A stretch of 64,000 bases of DNA from Boothiomyces macroporosus (GCA_027604185.1 JADGKB010000037.1:53505-117504); one strand, 5' to 3'. Shown: positions 44,494 through 56,394, numbered from the stretch's first letter. Program-made: numbers and translations. The notes: a model not told the origin generated them from the letters alone.

Positions 44494-45390
44494 ATGATAC
44501 TAGAGTCGCCTAAAATCTTTTTTTTTATATTTCCAAACGAAATGCCGTTTTACCTCTTCCCACCTCTGCGATTTGGTTGTGTAGAGGAAGATGTATACCG
44601 AGGTAAGCTTCTTTAAGATAGGCGGATATTTGAAGCAGAGAAACTTGGGCTTTCTTCGTCGTCTACAGCTGAAAACAATTCTATCACTCACACCACACCA
44701 ACCTAAATTGGAGGAATTTTGTACAAAGGAGAGTATAAATCATATACACATAAAGATTGATAAACCAAAGGAGAATGTTCCACTGAATTTTCAAAAAGTA
44801 TATCAGATACTGATGATCTTGATTGATCCATCCTACTATCCGATTTATGTGCATTGTCTCGATGGTGCGGTAGTTACCATGGTAACTATAATGTGCTTGC
44901 GAAAGTTACAGGGGTGGCCAGCAGACTCCTATCTCTCTGAAGCCCAGAGGTACACGCAACTAACATCAGGTTCTTGAAAGAAGACGAATTGTCGTCAGAG
45001 GAAGTAGAATTTGTAGCAAAATTCAACGGCGACTTTGAAATTCCTGCTAATCTGGTTCCCAAACTGCCTAAATGGGTCTTTGCTATTGTCAATCCAAAGA
45101 AGCATCCGACAATGAAGGTAAGATTGGGGACGATACAACCTGAACCGTCATTGCTGGATTTGAATGTGCTACGATCATCGTTCTCAAATACTAATCTGCT
45201 GCCACCTTCAAGATTGCCATCTACATCTGAGAGAGGTTCTATATTGGATGACAAGATTTATCATGATCCAGAGGAAGGAGGACAAACACCTAAACGGCAA
45301 AGCACATATGAAAGTAGATTAGAGTTTGAACAAGAAGCTCGCGTCAGTAGGACTATTATGGCTTTGGATTTAGAATTTGGAAGAAACTGA
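44494..45390 (+). CDS. Oca/Siw14-type dual-specificity phosphatase-like protein lacking the catalytic Arg
   Basis: Three exons (introns 44603-44621, 44950-44969), 285 aa. The N-terminal half matches the fungal/plant Y_phosphatase2 family: PPLRFGCVEEDVYRGGY, then LKTILSLTP, restored by the first splice. The active-site loop reads VHCLDGAVVT: the nucleophilic Cys is present, but the Arg of the HC-x5-R signature is replaced, as in the Oca6-like branch, so this may be a pseudophosphatase or an atypical phosphatase. The C-terminal third is disordered, Ser/Pro-rich. A second ATG at 44542 lies right before the conserved start and may be the real one; the first ATG overlaps the TGA of a small upstream frame. 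Confidence 0.8.
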
Positions 45391-45620
45391 ATATATTTTT
45401 CTTTGTAAAGGAAATTTCTTGGGCTATTTGGTACTGAATATAAGATCCCCATAAACTTGTAGTCTTCAATGGCATCTATGAGAATATTTGGTAAAATATC
45501 AGCCCAAAGGCAGACTTGAACGATATCAAGGAATTACATCTTTGCAGAAGCCCTTCTCAGACTTGCTGGATTAGTCTTTCAATAAAATTCATCTTTATTT
45601 CCAAATAATTGCATTTATAC

Positions 45621-46816
45621 TCATTCAAATTTTAATACATCTTGTTTACAGACAGGGCAGAGCCGATTATGCCCCAATAGCCATGGATCAACACTACATT
45701 AGAAAATATTACCATGTGTCATGGAATACGTGATGGCAAGGTAGTTCTCGCAGTACATCACCCACTTCAAATTCCTCAATGCAAATTGGGCAGCTTTCAT
45801 GCCCAGCGATACCGCCTTCTTTCCAACTGGCAGTCAAATCGCTCTCTGCAAGAATTTTAGTGGGAAATGTGATTTTATCTAGTTTGGGTGGATTTGAGTT
45901 TGGCGAAATTGCCAAGATTAATATTGATGCTTCGTATATGGTTTCCAAAGTTAGCAACTGTCCTCTAGTAGCCAGATTATGTCCGATATTTATTGCGAGT
46001 CCCAGCAGTAAGAATCCAGTTCCAGTCACTACGACAAGAACGAATAGTAAGAGCATATCAACCAAACCGCTGATTAAAATTTTCCTATTTATCCAAGCCT
46101 GATATGGCATGCTGATTGTTAATGAAACAGATTTCTTTCCGTCCATGATATCTAGTAATTCTGTTGCTTGATGAAGATTCATGAATCCAGTCATAATCTG
46201 GACTTTATCTCCCATAGAATGTGATGACATTCTGATATTTGCTAATGGCTGTTCGTTATCGTTATTATAAATTAGAGCTACAGTAAATCCGGCATTTTGC
46301 ATGTGGAATACTTTGCGGTCGAATTCACAACCACCTCGAATTACCAGTCCAATCAGAGTATCGTTATCTTTAATATTTTCAGAAAATGTAAATGGCAGGC
46401 ATGCGTTTTGTTCTAGGGCAACTACTGGCCCTGCCGATAAAAATGCAATTACCTGTGATTTCAGTGTCGAATGGAGTTCCAAATAATGCAGGGGTGATTT
46501 GCCAGTCGTTATGCTCTCCAGCTATATTTGCTTCTAGAATCTGTTCTCTGACCAGTTTTCCTGAATGGTGTACAATTGGCTGCAGTGGGACCCTCCTTAC
46601 AAAATACATCAGTACAGAAACAGTAAGTGTTGCTATCCATAGTCTAAATATCAATGACTGCAGTGCTTTAAGAAATAGAGACATTACCCTTGTATTCTCT
46701 AGTGGTTCTGTTCTCTCTCTTGGAGGTGTGAACGGAAGCAGATTTTCTAGCAATCCTTCATTCGATGTGAATGTAGTTTCCGAGTATGTTTCTGATTCTG
46801 CATCTGTATGGTCCAT
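45621..46816 (-). CDS. PA-TM-RING-H2 E3 ubiquitin ligase (RNF13/GRAIL type)
   Basis: Membrane ubiquitin ligase of endosomes or vacuole, 384 aa, three exons (introns 46431-46452, 45694-45712). Order: cytosolic acidic N-terminus, signal-anchor (about residues 53-75), protease-associated domain (about 115-220, including I-R-G-G-C-E-F, joined across the first intron), a second transmembrane segment (about 245-268), and a RING-H2 finger at the extreme C-terminus: CPICIEEF, H-H-V-F-H, C-V-D-P-W-L and CPVC, where the second intron splits the finger just before the sixth ligand. The extra N-terminal membrane anchor is unusual; most relatives have a cleavable signal peptide. Confidence 0.88.
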
Positions 46817-47238
46817 TCTAATTTGAATAATAAAAAATTCGACAATGTATTTGACATGGTCACGTCAGATTGTATTGACGTTTCACACCATTGTTAATAT
46901 GTCGATAACAACTAAAAATACTTGTCTCAATAATACACTGAATGGCAATTATTCTCAATTTTAATGATATTTTTTGCTTAAGCGAAATATTGGCTTGTGT
47001 ATAAGTTTGACAATTCAAAGTGGTGCTGTTGTCCTAAATGGTGGTTTGATAAACATCTCATAATAGCAGCACTACGATATCAATTGTAAACTGCAGAGCC
47101 AAGATCTGCCGTTAATGGAAAATGCCAGTTTCATTGTTTGGCGGCATTGTCATTAAAAATCTATTTTATTAAATGGAGCTGCAACTCGGCAGCCCTTTAT
47201 CAAAAAACGGTCTATTGTATTTCTATTCATTCTATATA
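46817..47238. other. Intergenic region
   Basis: AT-rich, about 420 bp, between the RING ligase start and the 3' end of the SWIRM gene. Every frame is broken by frequent stops. Nothing recognised. Confidence 0.5.
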
Positions 47239-47879
47239 CTACTTTTTCTTTTCCCATTCATCGTCAGATGGAATCCATCCAAGGGCTTTAAACCAATCAA
47301 ATAGGATGGCAGTCTGAATTAGCAATGCTTACCTTATTAACGTCTATTCTAAACCATGATTTGGCATCTCTTTTCTTAAAGGGGCCGCGTTTGTGTACCT
47401 GGGTAAGGATGGTTTCTTTAATGTGGAGATATTGTAATGGCAACACGCGTAATGTTGAACTAATACGGATTTCTTCAGGTGTAAGTTGATCATACATGTC
47501 CTCATCTGGCGAAATATCTAATACACCACCTATATTAAATCTAGTCACCTTTCTTCCAAACAACCTCTGGAGCTCCTCTAGTATTTTTGAAATTAGAAAG
47601 GTCAAAAGGCAGTTCTTTCTTTTCTTCTCGATTCAACAGCATTTTAGGATTGTCTTTGTACACTGAATACACATCTAGCGTCACTATGCCTTGCAGATAT
47701 TTTTCATCAGTGTTAATTACATTTGAAAGTGAACGTGAAGGGGTTGATTTCCTTTTTGACACTTTGTAATCTGTCAATCTTGGGGTTGGGGGACACGATT
47801 GTTTTGGAGATGGATATTCATACTGTTGTTTTGATGTTTGTTGTTGCTGTGCCGATTGAACATCAACGTCAGTGGTCAT
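47239..47879 (-). CDS. SWIRM-domain protein (Fun19/YOR338W-like)
   Basis: Three exons (two 19-nt introns, including one whose removal joins W-K-K to G-G-V-L-D-I-S), 200 aa. The first 90 residues are Gln/Pro/Ser-rich. The C-terminal SWIRM domain is complete only after splicing: L-T-P-E-E-I-R-I-S-S-T-L-R-V-L-P, then YLHIKETIL, F-K-K-R-D-A-K-S-W-F-R-I-D-V-N-K-T and W-F-K-A-L-G-W-I-P. A SWIRM alone at the C-terminus is the layout of yeast Fun19 and relatives, which are chromatin-associated; no SANT or oxidase domain is present. Confidence 0.85.
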
Positions 47880-48187
47880 ATTTTTACTCAAATTGTAAAC
47901 ACTTATCCAGTCGCGTTTGAAAAGACACGCGATTCAACCTCCTGATAACCAATCATACTAGCATGAATGTATACTATATGTGATGTATAAAGAGTGATAT
48001 CCATATTAATAGTTGATCCTTGAACTTTAGTATATTAGAGCTTCAAGCACACCAGTGGTTGCGATCATTTGGTGATCCTGCCATTTGATTCTTGACACAT
48101 TTTGTGATAACCGCCTTCCGCCATAGCGGATATATTCCAAGTGTTTAGCCAATTAATAATGCATTCTAATTTATCCATTCCATATCA
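47880..48187. other. Divergent promoter region
   Basis: Shared upstream region of the SWIRM gene and SPC24. No frame or motif of note. Confidence 0.45.
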
Positions 48188-48897
48188 ATGGAAGCACAAA
48201 TGTCCGAACATTTTCTCAATCTCAAAATGCTCTCACACACGGATCGTCGGTTCTCCATAGCACCAGAGGAAGAAAACGCAGAAACCATAGGAGAATTAGT
48301 TGTAAATTTTATAGAAGTGTTGGAATCACAAGGACAGAAAGGACAAGCCGCAATCCAGAGCATTTCCTCTTTGATTGACCAAACCAACGCAAAGCAATCT
48401 TTCCACATTGAAAAAGCAAAGCAATCGATCCGCCAACTGAATGATAAAATGGAAGAGCAAGTGATGGAAGTTGGGAATTTGGAAAAGCAACTCCAAGAAA
48501 TCACTGCGCAAGATACCATTGGCAGAATACAGCAAGAAATACAAGAAAAGAAAAAGATGATTGCAGAACATAAGCAATCAATTACAGAGTTGAGTTTGAA
48601 GCGGGAAAGATTGGATCTGCAGCTAAATGAAATATCAGCGACTGTGGAAGACAAAATTTCCATTGAAACGTAAGCAATGATTGATTCTAGTCTGCAATTG
48701 AATATTTACCAGAAACTAGGTTTGGATTTGATTGACCTTGATCCGGTAACTGGTAACTACAAGAAAGCCTTGGCAAGTAATTTATCTTTAAATTAGAATG
48801 TCCCGAAAGAAATAGATTTCAGCGTATTGAATTTGATAAACAATTATCAGACTTTTATTACACCAATGCTATCTGGGATTTGATTACTCCAAATTAA
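48188..48897 (+). CDS. SPC24: Kinetochore protein Spc24
   Basis: Ndc80-complex subunit whose globular head, with Spc25, docks the complex to the inner kinetochore. Three exons (introns 48670-48690, 48777-48796), 222 aa. Residues about 30-155 are a long heptad coiled coil; the C-terminal 60 residues form the small head, with Y-Q-K-L-G-L-D-L-I and D-F-Y-Y-T-N-A-I-W-D-L-I, the second restored by the last splice. A second in-frame Met at 48200 is an alternative start. Length fits the family. Confidence 0.85.
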
Positions 48898-48928
48898 TAT
48901 AGTTTTGACTTTTCCTTTTTTGAACTAA

Positions 48929-49303
48929 ATGAGCAGCTTTGAAATTACTCTGATTGCGCACCAAGAGTTACTCAACATTTACAAGTTTCCGCCAGACTCA
49001 CCTGTTCCAGACTTGGACGGCTTCTTGTCAGTAACAAGGACAAGAGACGAATTGTCAGTCGTGACTTGCCATCAGCTGCAATGCGAAAAAAAGGAACTCA
49101 ATTTCAACTACTTTCAAGTAAAGGGCGAGTTGGACTTTTCATTAATTGGAATTCTCGCCCGCATAGCCGAGATTCTGAAGAACGGCGGCATCTCGATATT
49201 CGTAATTTCTACTTTTGATACTGATTATGTTCTAGTCAGAGACAAGGACCGCCAAAGAGCTATTGACTTGTTTAGGAAGGCAGGAATAAAAATCCAAGTT
49301 TAA
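48929..49303 (+). CDS. ACT-domain protein (ACT_7/GATSL-like)
   Basis: One exon, 124 aa, no introns. The sequence matches small two-lobed ACT proteins: V-V-T-C-H-Q-L/E and F-S-L-I-G-I-L-A-R-I-A-E-I-L near the middle, and S-I-F-V-I-S-T-F-D-T-D-Y-V-L-V at the second lobe. ACT domains bind amino acids; the eukaryotic CASTOR/GATSL proteins of this group sense arginine, and bacterial members are of unknown role. A sensor function is inference. It starts 32 bp after the SPC24 stop, same strand. Confidence 0.8.
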   Translation: MSSFEITLIAHQELLNIYKFPPDSPVPDLDGFLSVTRTRDELSVVTCHQLQCEKKELNFNYFQVKGELDFSLIGILARIAEILKNGGISIFVISTFDTDYVLVRDKDRQRAIDLFRKAGIKIQV

Positions 49304-49331
49304 TTTTTGTCTTAATCTGAAAACGGCGTAA

Positions 49332-50885
49332 ATGGATTCGAGTGAAATTACTGACCCGCTAACTTCTACTGATCCGCTCAGTAACAGTATCGTTAGCCAT
49401 GCAGATGAAACACCAAAGCAGCAGCCAGAGGAAGAAATCCCTGTTGACCAATCCAATAACGAAGCAACGTCAGTAGCGTTTGCTTTGGACCCAAATGAAC
49501 CACCAGAGGAGCCTAAAGTATCTTTCTGTTGCGATTTGGATAGAACTCTAACAACAATGCCAAAGACATTATTCTTGCCTACTGTTAGCGTTGCAATTAC
49601 TGATTTGCGAGAGCAAATCAAGCCAGCAATCACCATCGAAGATGTAGATATTGTTAACCGTAGGCAAACAAAGTGCATGACATGGCTGGGAAATCATTTA
49701 TCGCGTATCTGATTAGAGTAGACATCGACAATCTCAGGTTTGAATCAAAGCACAGATATTCGGAATTCGAGTCATTGCGAAACCTTCTAGTACATAATTA
49801 TCCTTCTGTTGCAGTACCTCCGATTCCTGAAAAGCATTCAGTGGTGGCGTATGCAGCAAAACCAGGGAAAGCTCAACAGGATCCAAAAATAATCTTGAAG
49901 AGAAAGAGATTATTACAGTCATTCTTGAATCGCGTAGCATCTCATCCAAAATTACAAGGGTGCCATGAATTTCACCTGTTTTTAAAAGGAGAAACCCCAT
50001 GGAGTGATATTGTAAATATGTCTGGTCCAGTAATAAGAAGGAAACCTAGCATGGCTGCATTGGTTGAAACTAAAATATTAAAGAAACCAGGTATACAAAC
50101 ATTAACCATCAGATCCAACTTTTGTTGCTGCAGAAGATTACACTGTACGATTTTCAAACCAAATTACTTTTATACGTAAAATTCACAAAAAGATTGTTGG
50201 ATATTATGTGGAAACTGCCGTTAGTAGTATGGACTTGGGAGCTTTATACAACGGCTGGTCCTTGACGGAGCAATCGCTTTCTGAAGCTATTGAGCAAATG
50301 GGGCAGGCAGTTGATTCTACTCTCACTGCAACAAATACCCTTCATTCAGTGTTGGACGAAAGATTTGGTGACTGCTTGTCTGAATATATCAAATATTCAT
50401 CAGCAATTCAGTCACTGTTGCAAACTCGCCACAAAGCCCATTTGGAATTTGAGCAGATATCCGAGAGTTTAATCAACAAGCAACAGCAATTGCAAAAACT
50501 TGAATCTACAGAGCATGAATCACAAAGACTAGCAGCAGTCTTGGCAGTTGAAGGCCAGCCTCCAATTCCGCTTCCTAGACCTCAAGGGTTTATGGCACAA
50601 CTGAATGCGCTAATTGACAATGATCCGGAAGCGACAAGACGAGGATCCATTTCCAAAACCAAAGATCTAATTGTTTCACTTGAAGCTCAGCGAGAAACGA
50701 TCCGCTTACAATTATTAGATTTGAATAGCAAGATTCACCACGACCTGGACAGATTCCAAAGACAAAAAGTCAGCGATTTACGTGATATGTTTGTTTCTGT
50801 TTGTTTGGTACACAGAGATTATCATCGTAAGGCGCTTGAAGCCTGGAGGGCAACAAAGGAAGTTGTTGAAAAAATAAATACATGA
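49332..50885 (+). CDS. PX-BAR sorting nexin (Snx4/Atg20 type)
   Basis: Endosomal sorting and autophagy protein that binds phosphatidylinositol 3-phosphate, the product of the VPS34 kinase encoded at 53948. Three exons (introns 49644-49663, 50091-50112), 503 aa. An acidic, Pro-rich N-terminus leads into a PX domain (about residues 105-215: R-Y-S-E-F-x-x-L and VPPIPEKH, F-L-N-R-V-x-x-H), then a helical BAR domain in which coiled segments include LINKQQQLQKLE. The first splice restores the PX start. Whether it is Snx4, Snx41 or Atg20 cannot be told by eye. Confidence 0.88.
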
Positions 50886-51355
50886 TTCTTGATTTTTTCT
50901 ATTGTCATCCACTCTTTTTTTTTACTTTTTTTTTTCAGTGCCAAAAACCAGTTGGGATGTACTTTACTGGTGCGTCCACTAAAGTAATATCCTAACCGCA
51001 GGGTCATGTTACTCGATCGATTAGTACTCATCCACATTGATACAGAGTGTCAAGCCCTGCGAATAATAGCTACCACTAGCGCAAAGCGACCAATGGTCAC
51101 TCTTTTTTATCTAAAAAGGAGACTCACTTTAGCGCGGACATTTTAATATTCCATTTCCATGGTGTTAGCATCCATGAGAGTAAATTTCCATAAAGTCCAG
51201 TTTTTGAGACGGGCAAGCAAGACACTGTGCAATTGCATCCACTCCGAGAATATCTCTGACTTGAATTCCAATTTCTCTTTGAGATATGTGCTGTTTGTGT
51301 TCAAGCCACGTTAATATCTTAGCCGAAAATTGTGGTTGGCTTTTTTCAGTGAAAC
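50886..51355. other. Intergenic region
   Basis: Starts with T-rich tracts after the sorting nexin. A 98-codon frame on the minus strand (51165-51461) overlaps the next gene's start and has no ATG near its 5' end; no RNA gene recognised. Confidence 0.4.
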
Positions 51356-52329
51356 ATGAGTGATAACGAGCAATTGTTGAAGGAAATGTAATTATGGCTA
51401 ATGGCAGAGAATCGCTTAAAAAGCAAGTCGAGCAGCTTGAGCAATCGAACCAGCCAAGCACAGATGTAGCACAGCTCCAACAGTATCGAATTGTCTAATG
51501 TAGAATTATAAATGCACAGAACGGTGAGCTGTTATCATTACGAGAGCAATTAGCGGCAGAAATGCGCAAGTCAGGATCCAATGTCCAGTCGATCGATTTC
51601 AATGTTGCGACTGTTGAACAGGCTCTTCAAAATTGCAGCTTGTTCTTTTCAAGAGCAATCAAAGGATTCTTTGCGTATATTGATAAGACTGAAGAGCTAA
51701 AGTTCTTGTTTGGAGATTACGAAAGTACCATGCATGCAACCCTCAAGCAAGCTGATCCCAACCATGACGAAACTGTTCAAATTGAGCAATTCAGATTGGT
51801 GCGATTCATGGAATGCTATTTCGCCAGCATTATCTGGAGGAGGTGCAGGGAGCGGTTTGCATTACTGTTTGGTGTAATCGGTCGCAACTCTCAGAATATC
51901 CAAAACAAAGTAGGATTCTTTCATTACTTTAAGGAGAATTTAAAGAACTCTCTTGATTTCAAAATCATCCTTGCTATTTGTGCAGATGCGATGACATTGG
52001 GGTCGCTTAAAGATCATTTCAGGAAAAATGTCATGGATATCATATCGGATTCCGTCAAAGAGATTTTAATCTGTCAATATTCTGTCAATTTATTAGGACC
52101 TAATTATGCATTGCAATTTTCTCCCAATCAGGCTCCTGTTAATGAAGATATTCACAATGTTGCTGGCAAGATTGCAGGCTCAACGAATACCATAGTTATT
52201 GCCGCACATCCTGGATTTTTCCAGAAGCTATTATCTGGAGACAATCCAAATGACTATGCCCAAAAGATTATTGATGGAAATGTTTGCTGGAGGCCTGAGG
52301 TTGTATTTGCCCTTGAAGCTCAAAACTAG
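51356..52329 (+). CDS. Uncharacterised protein with N-terminal coiled coil
   Basis: Three exons (introns 51388-51407 and 51483-51503) give 310 aa from the ATG at 51356. Residues 1-75 form a heptad coiled coil; the rest is mixed helix with Cys and Phe-rich segments, ending in a region around I-A-A-H-P-G-F-F-Q-K-L-L-S-G. No signal peptide, no membrane segment, no recognised domain. Frame restoration by both introns argues for a genuine gene. Confidence 0.65.
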
Positions 52330-52435
52330 AATAAAGAACTAAACAGCACTCTTTTAGCCTGTGACTACAAAGAACTTGCGAAAGTTGATTTTAGAGATCA
52401 AACAAGTAAAAATCCATATTCAAATAGTTTATGTA

Positions 52436-53705
52436 CTATATTCGCTTACTTTTATTTAAAAGCACTTCAAGGGAAAATTCTTCCTGGTTATCAACTGGCT
52501 GTAACGTCAGCATATACTTTGACAAGCTGCTTGCATGTTTGGATGCCACCATACACTGGACACATAATTCATTAAACACCAATTTTTGCAGTTCATATGG
52601 AAAGTCTAGTAGCATTAGTGCCCTAGAACTAGCAAGCAGCTGTATAAGCAATTGCTTCTTACGCATCCTATTCCGATCCAAGTTGGGGAAATGTAAATGA
52701 TGATTTACTTTGGTGATATACATTGATGCTTCAATGTACTCTTTGTACGGCAGTAGGTTATCTGCTTTGGAAAACGTTAATGTATGTATTATAGTGTTAT
52801 TTTCTAGGATATATTTGAGCGCTGGTACTAGTGTTCGGTAATCTAACGCCTTTAATTTCAAATGCTCTATGCTACGGTGTTGAGCAATCGCGCTATATAT
52901 AGACCTAAATTTACCAAACTGGCAATGGCTAAATTCCAGTTCTACTAGGGAAGTATTCTTTTGGAATCCGCTAGATAGCTTGCGGCAAGTGCAAGAGCTA
53001 AAAGTAATATTTTTAAACACAAGTTCGGTTATAGTTTGAGTAGATTCCATCGCAACCTTCAAGGAATCGGCGATTTCTACTAGTTCAATATTTGCTAAAT
53101 GCAGCCGTTTCAAATACTTGATATTTGGATGGAAAGTGAGGTTCCTGGGCTGTTCTATCACCAAAGTCTCCAATGGCATTCTGTTAATTACACTAAAATC
53201 GAATTCTGATAATCTCAACACTTTCAGATTATCACAATTCGCAGAAGTTAAAAAGTTGCGGAATTGAACAACTTGCTGTCTTGTGAAATTGGTAGACACG
53301 ATTTCAAGTTCATGCAACTTGGTGTTTAACTTTACAAAGAAATCCGGTGGTGGGTATAGACCTACATTAGGGTAAAGTACTGTTAAAACATAGACTCTTG
53401 ATCTTGCGGTGCTTGACCAAGTATACAAAATATTCGATATTGTCCAAGTTTACCGCTTCCTGAAAAACTTCAATCTTTTCGATCGTAGTATTAAACAATA
53501 CACCGCAACAGAGAAATGCCAAATGTCCAGCATTAGAGTTGCAAAATTCTACGGTGGTGTACTTGCTGAGTATATCTGTGAGTGTATTCATATCCTGCTC
53601 ATAATCACAATCTTTCTTGCATTGGTTGTTGACATACTTGTAGAAATACTGTTTGATTGGCTGGTATTTTGATTCCATTCTGTTGAGGTGGGTGTACAAC
53701 TCCAT
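52436..53705 (-). CDS. Second LRR/F-box-like protein
   Basis: Two exons across a 19-nt intron (53362-53380), 416 aa. Weaker leucine-rich repeats than the gene at 5453-6752 (degenerate L-x-x-L-x-L spacing over about residues 150-330), with a Cys-rich N-terminal 60 residues. Its C-terminal region contains L-L-D-F-P-Y-E-L-Q-K-L-V-F-N-E-L, resembling both an F-box-like helix and the tail of the other LRR protein (F-P-P-E-I-V-N-L-I-L-Q-S), so the pair is probably paralogous. Function unknown. Confidence 0.7.
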
Positions 53706-53947
53706 TTCTTTTTTTGAAATTTGGAATTTCCAAGTTTTTCTATTCGCCGCACTCTTGAAGAGCCATCAAAAGAATCTACGGTAGCATCATTGCTATTGAA
53801 GCGAGGCGGATAGATCTATTGGGGATGAACCTGTGATTTGTCCGAATGCTTCAGGGTCTAGGTTTGCTTCAATGCCGAGGAGGACATTATAAATGTTTAG
53901 TCATAATTCCAATCAAATTCCATTTACAGTTTTATATTCACAATTTA

Positions 53948-56394
53948 TTAGCTTCTGAATAATTGTACAACCTTGTGCAGCTGCTCCATGACTTGAGGGA
54001 AATAAGCGCCAATACTTTCGTTAATCAATCCATTAAAGTACTGGATCCCTTCTTCATCACTTAGATCTAGCCTGAATCGCTCTTGAACTTTCGAGACTGT
54101 TTTGTCTGGTTCGATCGAAATATCTGGGATGTTTGCGTCTACCATCAAGGAAAACAGGTTGAGAATGAGGTTGGCATTCTTGCGCAAACTATTGAACGCT
54201 ATAAACGAAAACGATTTGAAGGTTTGGTAATTGTTTGAATTGGCACCACCCATCACGTCCACCATTTCTTTACATATTTTCATTGGAGGCGGGAATGGCT
54301 TTGGATCTCTTCCCAATATAAACCCAAAGTCTATATGGAATAAGTTGCCAGAATGAGTTAAAAGTAAATTATCTAAATGCCTATCGCCTATTCCGAGCAA
54401 ATACGTCATTACACAATACCCAGCTAAATTAGTAATAGATACCTGTACTGCGGAGGTAACAATCCATCGTAGGTTTTTCAATAACATTTGACAATGAATC
54501 ACTTAGGTATGGTATCAATGAGTTGTTATTCTCGGACAATATACTCGCAATAGCTTTCGATGGGACAAATTGTATCATTCCTAAATTAGGAATCGCTTAC
54601 CATTATCTATTCCCGTAGCTAGCACTTTATAGGGCATCAACTTCAAATCCAGGTTTTCTTTTCGTAATAAGCGGTCCATTAACGAAAATATCTGCACTAC
54701 CAATTGATCTTGACGTAGATCGTCCCCAGTCTTGAACATGATTGGATATTCTTGCCCGTCCAAACAAGTAAAGGTCAAATAAAACGGAAGTAATGCACTT
54801 TTGAACATGTTACTCTTTTCTGGAATCAACCCTGTAATTTGTATGCTTGGATCTAGAGGAAGAGATATAGGAGGAAAAGACAATAGTCCATTCCTAGGAT
54901 CGCTAATAAAAGATCGCAACTTTTCTACCTTTTTTGGTCTTGGTTCTTTGCTTGCCCTCAGTTCTTTGGACAATTGGGTTAATGAGGATATCAGCTCACC
55001 CTGTCTTCTTAGATTATCCCTTTTGTTTACTCCATCAGGTGTTTGAATCAGCTTTGATAGGAATTGATAAGCTACTTTGGCAAACATCCTACCATATACC
55101 TTGTCTTCACACTCAACCATCAAGTACCAATGAAAGTAATTACCCAAGACCGAATTTAATACACTTCTTTCAATTAGGAATGCGGTGAGTGGAGATTCAC
55201 TATGTTCAAACTTTAGTGCTTGCACCAGTTGTAATAGATACATTTGCAATTCATCATCGCTAGTTCGTTCCAGTTGACTAACAGCAAAAGACCTAACGTT
55301 TTTGTTTGTGAATGCCGGCGAGAGCAGCTCTAAAGCATCTTCAATATCGACTGAAACCCACGAAGATAGTATATCTACAGCTAGCTTTGTTTCTATTGCA
55401 TCAGACCATATGACACACTTTAAGAATTTAGTGAGTGCTTTCTTGTCCTTTGTTAGGTAATATCTAAATTTCCAAACTAGATCTTTTTCATCATCCATCA
55501 GTGTTTGAGTTGGTGGATATCTCAATATTTTCTGGATTAATGAAATAATACATTCAACTCGTCCCTTTGTTTCGCATTTGGCTTCAGCTCCTTGTCAAGA
55601 TTAGTGCGATGACTTCTGTTAAGCTTTCTATGTTTGCTTTCGATTGGATTATCAAATTCAAAATCAAAACAGACCAAGGGTGAATCCAGATCGCGCAAGG
55701 ACACATTTGTATACTCTTTTTCATTATACACAATTGGAAAGTCAAACACTGGGAGATAAATAAAAAGCGAGGGCTTGGTATACTGATTCTGGTATTCTTT
55801 TATCTTTGGGAGTGTGTAATTATCCAGCCACGCTCTCTGGATATCTCCTTGGTTATATTTTCTCATCAAATGATCAAAGCGCTTGACTTCCTTTTCATCC
55901 ACAGTAGTCTTTGGGATTTGGAAATCAGTTTGCAATACTAATCTGTGCAATTCTTTCTTTAATGTTTTGTTATCCCCAAACAAATTGAAGTCAATGAAAG
56001 CTACTTGTATTCCTTGTCTCGGTTTGTAAGCGTCATAGACTATTATGCGAATGAATGAATCTAACGACAACGCTTTAATCTCAATTGGAAACGTAATCCT
56101 AAGTAAGGAAGAGGTACCTATAGATCAAACAATAAAAACCCAGGTTAATAATAATTACCATTCATTCCAAGTCCTATTCTCAGATCCACCAGTAAAGCAA
56201 GGCAGACAAACTGGCTTACCTAATGAAAATGGCTGGCAACTAATGTAGTACTGCTGTTTCAAATTCTGGTAAAAAACATCGTTTAATAGCTGTAATTCTG
56301 GTATCCTAAAGTTACCTTTCAAGTCAATAATTTTAAATTTCAAATTCAAGGAAAGCTCCGAAGTGAGGCAATACGAGAAATCAGTTTCTTGCAT
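53948..56394 (-). CDS. VPS34: Class III phosphatidylinositol 3-kinase Vps34
   Basis: Makes phosphatidylinositol 3-phosphate on endosomes and autophagosomes. Five exons; introns 56099-56158 (60 nt, composite), 55524-55543, 54578-54597 and 54421-54439-like positions at 19-20 nt; 775 aa. Domains: C2 (about 1-190, with T-W-N-E-W-I-T-F restored across the 60-nt intron), PIK accessory helices (about 230-420; L-x-x-I-L-x-Y-P-P restored by the second splice), and the lipid kinase: [12 protein letters not shown] catalytic loop and HIDFGFILG activation loop. The C-terminal kinase tail ends QLFRS. All catalytic residues are present. It is divergent with the ITFG1-like gene, 69 bp apart. Confidence 0.95.
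56099..56158 (-). repeat. Composite 60-nt intron in VPS34 made of three intron-like units
   Basis: On the minus strand: an 18-nt unit (56141-56158, GTAATTATTATTAACCTG, ending CTG rather than CAG), one spacer base, a 22-nt unit (56118-56139, GT...AG), and directly abutting it a canonical 19-nt unit (56099-56117, GTACCTCTTCCTTACTTAG). Removing all 60 nt restores the C2 frame. Confidence 0.7.

Noticed and set aside
44351..44496. Short frame after NUXM as a possible last exon or separate gene
   Set aside because: Joining it to NUXM needs an intron of about 51 nt with a non-typical layout; kept only as a note on NUXM.
51165..51461. 98-codon minus-strand frame before the coiled-coil gene
   Set aside because: No suitable ATG, overlaps the start of a supported gene, no domain.
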